Position numbers and translations under genes: made by a program. A DNA stretch of 64,000 nucleotides from Paenibacillus sp. BK033 (GTDB lineage: Bacteria; Bacillota; Bacilli; Paenibacillales; Paenibacillaceae): the NCBI RefSeq assembly GCF_004345425.1, contig NZ_SLVP01000012.1, positions 58,935 to 122,934 of the forward strand, given 5' to 3'. Positions 23,598-30,348 of the stretch are shown piece after piece. Numbering within the stretch: position 1 is the first letter of the stretch; each line of letters opens with the position of its first letter. The notes below the pieces were generated by a model. The model saw nothing but the letters and a program-made list of their open reading frames with translations, was not told where the DNA came from and did no database searches.

Positions 23598-25676
23598 TTA
23601 AACTGCGCAGCTTGTGCATTCTTCAACGGACAAGCGTTTCGTTCTCGTATAATAAAGCGACTTAAGGCCGCGGTGATGCGCGTAGGCATACAGCCGGCCG
23701 AGCGTCCGCGTACTAATGTCGGAGTTAACGTGCAGGATCGTTGAGATACCTTGGTCAATGTGCGGCTGAATTTCCGCAATTAAGTCAATCAGTTTGAATT
23801 GATCGATGTTGTAGGCAGATTTGTAATAGAAGTAGTTGTCTTGCGCGAGGTAAGGCATCGGATAGTACGTTGTGGAGTTCGCATACGTACGTGTTTCGAT
23901 GTGCTCAACGATAGGCATAACGGAGCTGGTTGCGTTCTGAATGTACGAAATGGATTGCGTAGGGGCGATCGCTAGTCGGTACGCGTGATAGAGACCGTAC
24001 ATTGAAGTCGCAATCGCGAGTCCACGCCAGTCTGCTACCGTCGGCAATTCGATACCTGCGAATAGCGCCCGTACCTTTTCCGTTCTCGGCGCAAAGTCTT
24101 CCGCGAGATAACGTTCAAAGTAACTTCCGTCCGCGTACGTAGACTTCTCGAAACCTTTGAACGTAACGCCGCGTTCCTTCGCGGTCAGCATCGACGCTTC
24201 GATCGAATAGAAGTTCATCGCAGCGAAGAACGTACGGGCAAAGTCGCGCGCTTCTTCGGATTCGTACGCAATCTTATTCTTCGCGAGGAAACCGTTTAGG
24301 TTCATTGCGCCCAGCCCTACGCTATGTAACTCCTCGTTCGCCTTACGTACGCCCGGCGCGTTAGGAATACGCGATAAGTCCGATACGACTGTCAGCGCGG
24401 CCATTCCGTCATGTACAGACTCACGTAGTTTGCCGCTCTCCATTATGTTAGCGATATTAAGACTGGCGAGGTTACACGAAATGTCGCGCCGGTATACCGT
24501 TCCTTCTTCGCCAATGTCTGCGATATCGGACGTCTCCTGTAGCTGGAAAATTTCCGTACAGAGGTTCGACATTTTAATGCGGCCGAGATCGTTAAGCGCG
24601 TGCTGCCGGTTCGCGTTGTCTACGTTAGCGATGTACGGATAGCCTGATTGCAATTGCGTAATCGCGATCCGTTCTAGCATCTCGCGGGCCGTACCGACCT
24701 GGCGCTTCTTAACGTCTGGATTCGCGAGCAGTTCGTCGTACATTTTCGTCATGTCCATATCGTCGAGGTGACGTCCGTACGCTTTAAATACGGAGTATGG
24801 ACCGAACACGTATAGCGGTTCGTCTGCAGCTGCCAACGCGTAGAATTTATCCGGCGTGATAAGTCCGATTGACAACGTTTTGATACGGACTTTTTCGTCC
24901 GCGTTGATCCGTTTGCAATCAAGGAACTCTACAATATCCCAGCCGAACACGTTATAGTAAGCAGCACCGGAGCCCTTCCGTTGTCCCATCTGATCTGCGT
25001 ACGAGAACGCGTCCTCCATCAGTTTCATAACGGGTTGTACGCCTTTTGCCGCTCCCTCAACGCCTTTGATCGGTTCGCCACGTCCACGTAACTTCGATAA
25101 ATTAACCGCTACGCCGCCGCCTATTTTCGAGAGCTGCATACACGTACCGAGTACGTAATTAATCGAATTAAGCGAGTCGTCCATCTCGAGTAGGAAGCAC
25201 GATACCATCTCGCCACGTTTCGCCCGTCCCGCGTTCATAAACGTAGGCGTGGCCGGCTGAAGACGTTGCTCCATCATTGATCGCGCAAGTTGCTCCGCAA
25301 AAGCGTAATCACCTTGGCCGAGGTATAACGCAACGATCGCGACATGCTGCTCGTAATCTTCGAGATACTGCGCTTTGTCGTCCGTTTTGAGCGCGTAGTC
25401 CTTGTAAAATTTCGACGCGGCCATGTACGAAGCAAAGCGGAAGTTGTACGAATAACAGATGTCGAGAATACCCATTAACTGCGGAGTCGTATACTGCGCA
25501 TGGACATCGTAATAATAATCGTTATCTACGAGCCAATCGTAACGGTTAATCGGATGACTAAACGTCATTGTCTTCTCCGCTACTTCCGCTAAGAATGCGT
25601 CAATTGCAGCCTGGTCGCGGTCTAATTGGAACCAACCGTCCTCGCCGCGTTGCATGATTTCGTTATTAAGTTCGAT
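23598..25676 (-). CDS. nrdE: Ribonucleotide reductase class Ib, large subunit
   Basis: Active-site sequence MVSCFLLEMDDSLN, the thiyl radical cysteine in MSNLCTEIFQ, SCNLASLNIAN, and the C-terminal pair ECTSCAV that exchanges electrons with thioredoxin or NrdH. PTQSISYIQNATSSVMPI and YYPMPYLA complete the barrel motifs. The first ATG (25655) gives 685 residues, but family members have a conserved 'IxLNNEI' just before this methionine and the frame here encodes IELNNEIM upstream; the only plausible start is an ATC at 25676, after AAAGG and close behind the nrdI stop. I use that start; it is an inference. Confidence 0.93.
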   Translation of the reverse strand: MELNNEIMQRGEDGWFQLDRDQAAIDAFLAEVAEKTMTFSHPINRYDWLVDNDYYYDVHAQYTTPQLMGILDICYSYNFRFASYMAASKFYKDYALKTDDKAQYLEDYEQHVAIVALYLGQGDYAFAEQLARSMMEQRLQPATPTFMNAGRAKRGEMVSCFLLEMDDSLNSINYVLGTCMQLSKIGGGVAVNLSKLRGRGEPIKGVEGAAKGVQPVMKLMEDAFSYADQMGQRKGSGAAYYNVFGWDIVEFLDCKRINADEKVRIKTLSIGLITPDKFYALAAADEPLYVFGPYSVFKAYGRHLDDMDMTKMYDELLANPDVKKRQVGTAREMLERIAITQLQSGYPYIANVDNANRQHALNDLGRIKMSNLCTEIFQLQETSDIADIGEEGTVYRRDISCNLASLNIANIMESGKLRESVHDGMAALTVVSDLSRIPNAPGVRKANEELHSVGLGAMNLNGFLAKNKIAYESEEARDFARTFFAAMNFYSIEASMLTAKERGVTFKGFEKSTYADGSYFERYLAEDFAPRTEKVRALFAGIELPTVADWRGLAIATSMYGLYHAYRLAIAPTQSISYIQNATSSVMPIVEHIETRTYANSTTYYPMPYLAQDNYFYYKSAYNIDQFKLIDLIAEIQPHIDQGISTILHVNSDISTRTLGRLYAYAHHRGLKSLYYTRTKRLSVEECTSCAV

Positions 25677-25689
25677 ATGGCTTGCGCCT

Positions 25690-26049
25690 TTATTCTCCGT
25701 AATATCGCGTCACCTCTTCGTTAAAATTACGTACGTCTTCGTCTGTTCCCGCTAGTTCAAAGCGCGCGATAACTGGTACGTTATATTCCGTTGCTATAAT
25801 GTCGGCCGCATTCGTATACATTGCGCCAAAGTTACGGTTGCCTGACGCAGCCACACCGCGCAGGAGCCCCGCGTTATCCCGTAAGAACCGCGTCACTCTC
25901 GACGGAACCTCTCCGAATCCGGTCGTCGGCGTCACGATGATAAACGGCTCGCTTACGTTAAAGTCGAACGGAATCTCTTGCGCCGGCCGCCCCGTCTTCT
26001 CAACGAAGCGCCGTACGTTACCGGTCAGCGAATAGTAAACGATCAGCAT
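25690..26049 (-). CDS. nrdI: NrdI flavodoxin-like protein
   Basis: 119 residues. Opens MLIVYYSLTGNVRRFVEKTG (FMN-binding phosphate loop SLTGNVRRF), then VTPTTGFGEVPSRVTRFLRD and a GNRNFGAMYTNAADIIATEY region typical of NrdI. NrdI supplies oxidant for the Mn-tyrosyl cofactor of NrdF. Gene order nrdI-nrdE-nrdF is standard for class Ib. Confidence 0.92.
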   Translation of the reverse strand: MLIVYYSLTGNVRRFVEKTGRPAQEIPFDFNVSEPFIIVTPTTGFGEVPSRVTRFLRDNAGLLRGVAASGNRNFGAMYTNAADIIATEYNVPVIARFELAGTDEDVRNFNEEVTRYYGE

Positions 26050-26237
26050 GGCGGATCACCTTCCGTTTCTGCGCGTTCGATTATCTCCGAATAATGACCG
26101 AGGCTCTTTACGATGTGCGCTCGGTGGTCCTCTAAATCCGCGAGCCTAACGCGCGCTGCCGTTATCGCATCGTCTAATAGTTCGAGTTCATTGCGGTAAG
26201 CCTGGCGCCATAGTTTCGCGCGCCTTAACTCGGTCAT
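26043..26237 (-). CDS. Small coiled-coil phage protein
   Basis: 64 residues (MTELRRAKLWRQAYRNELEL...), helical and charged, ATG after a GAGCTGA site. It overlaps nrdI by 7 bp and the ruvC-like gene by 4 bp, a compact coupled arrangement. Function unknown. Confidence 0.55.
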   Translation of the reverse strand: MTELRRAKLWRQAYRNELELLDDAITAARVRLADLEDHRAHIVKSLGHYSEIIERAETEGDPPC

Positions 26238-26764
26238 GTATCGATCAGCTCCTCGCGGATCAGATACGCCAGTACTACGGCGGCAGCGTCCGAGTCATCG
26301 TAGCCGGTCGCGAATTTATACTCCGGATCCAACCGCAATAGCTTCCGTACACCGGCCGCCACTTCCGGTTTCTCCGCCTTACCGTTGCCAGTCACGAGCT
26401 TCTTAACGCTCGTCGGACTAAGCGGAGGCTTAACGTCATTCACCGTATAGCCGTACGTATGGAGTGCGCGATCGGCCGCTGCCCACGCGTTGAATATCGT
26501 TTGAGTCGCGCGTTTATTACGGCCGGCCGTAAAGTCCTCGCGTAAAACGGTGACGTACGGACGGTTAGCGTAAATGTGACGCGCGATGAACGATTCGACC
26601 GTGATGGACCGAACCGCATCGTTGTCCTCCGTTGATGTGGCGACGGACTCTGCCGCGATGAGATACGGTTGCCTATTCCGTACCTCAATCGTAGCGACTC
26701 CGGGACTTAGCGAGAGGTCTAGCCCGAGAAAGCGCTGCGCTGGTTCCTTACGCGTTGTCTTCGT
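26234..26764 (-). CDS. RuvC-like Holliday junction resolvase, no standard start codon
   Basis: The open frame encodes RFLGLDLSLSPGVATIEV (first catalytic Asp), VTVLREDFTAGRNKRATQTI, PPLSPTSVKKLVTGNGKAEK (the 'P-S-x-V-K-x-x-V-T-G-N-G' RuvC signature) and TGYDDSDAAAVVLAYLI (terminal acidic residues). A GTG at 26443 would keep only the last third and lose the first catalytic Asp. Upstream, no ATG, GTG or TTG occurs before the catalytic region; an ACG at 26764 lies nine bases after AAGGAG, inside the end of the upstream membrane gene. I infer an ACG start, giving about 176 residues. It would process replication or recombination intermediates before packaging. Confidence 0.8.
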   Translation of the reverse strand, partial: TKTTRKEPAQRFLGLDLSLSPGVATIEVRNRQPYLIAAESVATSTEDNDAVRSITVESFIARHIYANRPYVTVLREDFTAGRNKRATQTIFNAWAAADRALHTYGYTVNDVKPPLSPTSVKKLVTGNGKAEKPEVAAGVRKLLRLDPEYKFATGYDDSDAAAVVLAYLIREELIDT

Positions 26765-26948
26765 CTTCCTCAGCTCCTTCGATCCAGTAAATAAGCGCGA
26801 TTAACGCGAAGAACGCACCGACTACGATTTGAACCCACAATGCTGCGTCAATAACTAAGCTGTAAACGAACATACCTCCGAGGCATACCGCGCCAATCAG
26901 ACAAGCCATCGTTAGTGCGCTAATAATTGCGCTAAAAAGTTTCAACAA
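26748..26948 (-). CDS. Small membrane protein
   Basis: 66 residues from a TTG with GAGGAGG upstream. Two transmembrane segments (IISALTMACLIGAVCLGGMF and IVVGAFFALIALIYWIEG) and an acidic end (EEDEDNA). The coding end contains the ribosome site of the ruvC-like gene. Function unknown. Confidence 0.6.
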   Translation of the reverse strand: MLKLFSAIISALTMACLIGAVCLGGMFVYSLVIDAALWVQIVVGAFFALIALIYWIEGAEEDEDNA

Positions 26949-26975
26949 CTAGACCGCCTCCTCTTTTTCGCCTGC

Positions 26976-27695
26976 TTACCGTGGTTCACGATAGTCAGTA
27001 AGAAAGTATTCGAACGATTCCATATCTGCATCGTTGTGACTTACCTTACGGTGGTATTCGTTATGGCAATCTTCACATAGCGTGACGCCGTTGGTTACGT
27101 CAGTCCGTTTTTCCGGTACGCGAGCGTAAGACTCAATGTGGTGGGCGTTAAGTCTACCCCCATGTCCGCATATTACGCAGATATAGCCATCTCTACGAAA
27201 CACACTGCGCCTCCACTCGTCATAACCAGGAATGGTCCGCTCCTTAACTCGATCGGCTTCTGTTAGTTCGGGTTTCCAACTAGGGTTATTCGGTCCTGTA
27301 AGTTTTTCTGAAATCCTACGATCCTTACACGACTGACAACGTTGACCTGCTTGAAACTTCGCTAATGAGATAGCGGTCACGTTTCCGCAAGAACATCTAA
27401 AACTTAACTTCTGCTTATTGCTGGAATACTCTGAGCTCAATAACTCACAGCCACCTAAAGCGAAAGTTTCCCTTACTGAATCTATCGTGCGTCTTTGTTT
27501 ACTTGAACCGCGCTCCCACCGACATCCTCCGCATAACTGTCCCCTTCTAAATTTGTCGTAGGATATCTGCGCAGACCTTCCGCAAACACATACGAATGAT
27601 AGAGATTCGCGAACGTTATTGATACTGTCGGAGGTAAGGCGGCATCCGCGGCTTGCGAAAAGAGTACGAGCAGCTTCGATCGTTACCTTCCGCAA
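26976..27695 (-). CDS. HNH homing-type endonuclease with zinc-ribbon repeats
   Basis: 239 residues. Two tandem Cys-rich modules (CVCGRSAQISYDKFRRGQLC..C and CSCGNVTAISLAKFQAGQRC..C), a linker GPNNPSWKPELTEADR, then the HNH domain YICVICGHGGRLNAHHIESY and CEDCHNEYH. This is the layout of free-standing HNH homing endonucleases of phages. Codon use is more AT-tolerant than in neighbouring phage genes (AAA, GAA, TCT common), in keeping with a mobile gene. It is inserted directly behind the Cas4-like gene, with the stop and TTG start touching. Confidence 0.85.
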   Translation of the reverse strand: MRKVTIEAARTLFASRGCRLTSDSINNVRESLSFVCVCGRSAQISYDKFRRGQLCGGCRWERGSSKQRRTIDSVRETFALGGCELLSSEYSSNKQKLSFRCSCGNVTAISLAKFQAGQRCQSCKDRRISEKLTGPNNPSWKPELTEADRVKERTIPGYDEWRRSVFRRDGYICVICGHGGRLNAHHIESYARVPEKRTDVTNGVTLCEDCHNEYHRKVSHNDADMESFEYFLTDYREPR

Positions 27696-28778
27696 CTAGA
27701 CGGCCACTCCTTCGAGAAACTTGGCTACGTTACAGTGCTCTTTCTTACCTGCCATGCTCGATGTAGCCATCGCGCTCTCTGCACGTTGAAGCTTCGCGAC
27801 ATTACCGTCAGTAACCGTACGCTTACAGTGGTCCGTAAATTGGCAGAATCCGCATTTGTCCGTACTATCAACGGTAACCTCCGGCACTTCTCCGCCGGTA
27901 CGTTGCTCGTAAACCAACGCAGCCTGACGCGCCAGGTCCGATAGTAACGCGTGCTTCATCTCCTCCGTAATCTCTACGTAGAAGGCACGCAGATCCGGGC
28001 GTGGTGCACCGTCTTCCCACGTTTTCTGCCCTTTCGTGACGGACGTGCTGGCTGCGTCATCAAACCACGCTGGCTTCTGCGTTGACTCGTAAACGATGAG
28101 TGCTTCGTCAATTCCGAACACGAGCGATTCGGCCGTTACCTGACGTACGTGCTCGTCCTGCGCGCCTTTGTAATCGAGCTTGCCGTTCATAGCGCGGAGA
28201 CCGGATGCCTTCGTTTTGTATTCGAAGATGATGCGTGATCCATCAACGACATAATCGAACTTACCGTCGGGCTTTGCGGTAATCGCGAACTTAACGAGCT
28301 CTCCCGTTTCGGGATGCGGCCATTCGAATACGCGGCGTTCTTGCGCAGCCTCCTCGAAGTCCCATTCCCCGTTATCACGTACAGCCATAGTAAACGACGC
28401 CAGCGGTCCTAACCGTTTTAACATATGGATAAGATCGAGTTGTACGTAATCGACAATCGCTGTACCCTGGCGCCGTTGACGGCCGCGGAACGGAAGGTCA
28501 TCGGACTTTTCCGGCTTAGTTGCACGGTCATTCTTAAACACGAGCTGCCGATCGCACAGGTTCGTACCGGACGCTCCAAACGTGATGAGACCATCGTTAG
28601 GGTACGGTTTATATCCGAGGTGGCGAAGTTTCTGTTCGTAGAATTTACGCGACAGTTTATCGTCGTAAAAGGAAGACGCTGGGCTAGCGTAATATGCGTC
28701 CATTTGCGTTAGAAATTCGTCAACCAATCGCTCGCCGCGTGTTTTCTGCGTGGCCCCTATGCGTGTGAATACGCTAAT
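27696..28778 (-). CDS. Cas4-like / RecB-type PD-(D/E)XK nuclease with Fe-S cysteines, AUU start
   Basis: About 360 residues. Nuclease core: AITAKPDGKFDYVVDG and IIFEYKTKASGL (D...ExK), with one cysteine at GTNLCDRQLVF and a C-terminal cluster CGFCQFTDHCK, four cysteines placed as in Cas4/AddB iron-sulphur nucleases. It probably resects ends during phage recombination or replication. The annotated-style start would be a TTG at 28727 with no ribosome site. A perfect AGAGGAGG lies eight bases before an ATT at 28778, and the codon before that ATT is a stop in frame, so the frame opens exactly there. Strongest single case for AUU initiation in this phage. Confidence 0.85.
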   Translation of the reverse strand: MSVFTRIGATQKTRGERLVDEFLTQMDAYYASPASSFYDDKLSRKFYEQKLRHLGYKPYPNDGLITFGASGTNLCDRQLVFKNDRATKPEKSDDLPFRGRQRRQGTAIVDYVQLDLIHMLKRLGPLASFTMAVRDNGEWDFEEAAQERRVFEWPHPETGELVKFAITAKPDGKFDYVVDGSRIIFEYKTKASGLRAMNGKLDYKGAQDEHVRQVTAESLVFGIDEALIVYESTQKPAWFDDAASTSVTKGQKTWEDGAPRPDLRAFYVEITEEMKHALLSDLARQAALVYEQRTGGEVPEVTVDSTDKCGFCQFTDHCKRTVTDGNVAKLQRAESAMATSSMAGKKEHCNVAKFLEGVAV

Positions 28779-28792
28779 TTAAACCGCCTCCT

Positions 28793-29092
28793 CTATATAA
28801 GTTTCGTTTCATCAAACGGCTCGTACGTGATTTGAGCTGGGCAATACTGCATCTTCCCGTTTTTGAAGTATTTGCGCCAGATGTCGCCGGCCTCTTCACC
28901 TTCTCCCCTTAGTTCGAAAGTGTGTTCCGGATATTTGATCGATAACTCACGCATGTCATCTTCATGTCCGTACCACTTGTATGAATCCCCGTCTTCATGA
29001 ATCGCGTATAGGTCATCGTCAGCTTCGATGGACTGACGGACAGCCTCCGACTCAGGCGTGATTTTCACTTTGTACTTCGTGTAGTAGCCCAT
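28793..29092 (-). CDS. Conserved phage protein of unknown function
   Basis: 99 residues from the ATG at 29092 with GAGGAGG (MGYYTKYKVKITPESEAVRQ...). Contains SYKWYGHEDDMRELSIKYPE and GEGEEAGDIWRKYFKNGKMQ, a pattern seen in many phage proteins, in which a short acidic sensor-like fold is suspected but not shown. Overlaps the upstream gene by 1 bp. Confidence 0.65.
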   Translation of the reverse strand: MGYYTKYKVKITPESEAVRQSIEADDDLYAIHEDGDSYKWYGHEDDMRELSIKYPEHTFELRGEGEEAGDIWRKYFKNGKMQYCPAQITYEPFDETKLI

Positions 29093-29535
29093 TAGATCGC
29101 CTCCTCTACTTGTTCGCCGAGTGCCGCTTTGAACTGCGCGTACGAACGTTTGGACTTTGCTTGTCCGCAGTCGCACTTACGGATGAACTCACGAGCTGCG
29201 GCCGCTAGTAGATCGTAATCAATTACAGGCTGCGAGAAGTCCGTAGTCCAAACTTCTCTCACGTGCTGGACCAAACGTACTCGTTCAATGCCTGCCGGAC
29301 CGTCACCGTAATACTCAGAACCGTACGCCCAATCAGTCCATTCCGAACCCGAGCGTTCGATTGATCCACGGTAGTAGCGCTCCCCGTCTGTAAAGATAAT
29401 CTCACGGGATTGAAACTTATGCTCATGCGACCAATTGCCTTTCTTTATGACGCGAAGTTCTACGCCCTCTGGCGTCAATAACGAATCCTCAAACGCTAAA
29501 TCTTCGAGTTGCCCTATCGTAATTGCTACGCTCAT
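29092..29535 (-). CDS. Hypothetical phage protein
   Basis: 147 residues (MSVAITIGQLEDLAFEDSLL...), AGGAGGACG before the ATG. Beta-rich N-terminal half (REIIFTDGERYYRGSIERSG) and a C-terminal helical part with CDCGQAKSKRSYAQF, whose two cysteines may be part of an incomplete metal site. No recognised domain. Confidence 0.55.
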   Translation of the reverse strand: MSVAITIGQLEDLAFEDSLLTPEGVELRVIKKGNWSHEHKFQSREIIFTDGERYYRGSIERSGSEWTDWAYGSEYYGDGPAGIERVRLVQHVREVWTTDFSQPVIDYDLLAAAAREFIRKCDCGQAKSKRSYAQFKAALGEQVEEAI

Positions 29536-29667
29536 CTATTCGTCCTCCTCTTCGCTATCAAACGGCACCCATCCGCAAGTGCAGCCGTGGTCACCGTATT
29601 CGTCCGCTAACGTGCGGATTTGACGCCGACAATTCGGACATGTGTACGTGCATGTTTCGCGTTCCAT
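29536..29667 (-). CDS. Small zinc-ribbon protein
   Basis: 43 residues (MERETCTYTCPNCRRQIRTL...). Cysteine pairs CPNC and CTCGW make one zinc ribbon; the C-terminus is acidic. ATG overlaps the upstream stop as TAATG. Too short for other inference. Confidence 0.55.
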   Translation of the reverse strand: MERETCTYTCPNCRRQIRTLADEYGDHGCTCGWVPFDSEEEDE

Positions 29668-30320
29668 TACGCGGACCTCCTATACGGAAGTACTACCGCG
29701 TCGATCTCGTTATCCTCGTCACGCAGCACGATCGGGGACGTTGCGCTGATCAAGCCGATAGTAACGCGCTTACTGCCAGCGTCCTTGAATACATTGAGCG
29801 CCGCGAGGAATAATTCAGCGTTAAACGCTAACGTCATGTCAGGACCGTAAAGTTCTGCGTTAATAACTGCGGAGAATTTAACGCGTGGCTCCTCGTTTTT
29901 AACAACGAGCATAGCGACGGACCGTTCGACTACCAACGCAGTAATGAACGACTTATCGCCTGCTACTTTCGCAGTTTCAACCGCCAGCTTAACGCGCGCA
30001 ATTGTGTCCTTAACGTCATCGCGTCTGAATCCGTCACTAATTAACGTAATCTGCGTCGGTAACTCCATCGGAATGATACGCGACGTGTCTGGATATTGCC
30101 CGTCGATCGGTGCGCCAGTAACCGCATGTGACGTGAATGGCTGCGTGAAACTATGTGCGCCTCCAATACGGAGAAGTTTGTGCCGGTCCGTTACGACAAC
30201 GGAACCGTCAGCGGAGTAATGTACGCCTTCTAACACCGGACTAGCTCCGTTCATTTTTGTTGCGAACTTTCTACTGTGCTTCGTAATCAACTCGAGTTTC
30301 TTCGCTTGGCTAATCGCCAT
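29667..30320 (-). CDS. Beta sliding clamp-like protein (short DnaN homologue)
   Basis: 217 residues. The order of features follows DnaN: GVHYSADGSVVVTDRHKLLR, GQYPDTSRIIP, a middle helix FRRDDVKDTIARVKLAVETA, AFNAELFLAALNVFKDAGSK, TSPIVLRDEDNEIDAVVLPY at the C-terminus (compare the 'LLMP' clamp ending). Bacterial clamps have about 370-380 residues in three domains, so this one is shorter by about one domain and may be a trimeric or specialised clamp. It lies directly downstream of the family A polymerase gene, which it probably serves. Confidence 0.7.
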   Translation of the reverse strand: MAISQAKKLELITKHSRKFATKMNGASPVLEGVHYSADGSVVVTDRHKLLRIGGAHSFTQPFTSHAVTGAPIDGQYPDTSRIIPMELPTQITLISDGFRRDDVKDTIARVKLAVETAKVAGDKSFITALVVERSVAMLVVKNEEPRVKFSAVINAELYGPDMTLAFNAELFLAALNVFKDAGSKRVTIGLISATSPIVLRDEDNEIDAVVLPYRRSA

Positions 30321-30348
30321 TCAATCCGCTCCCATTTATCGTTTTTAG

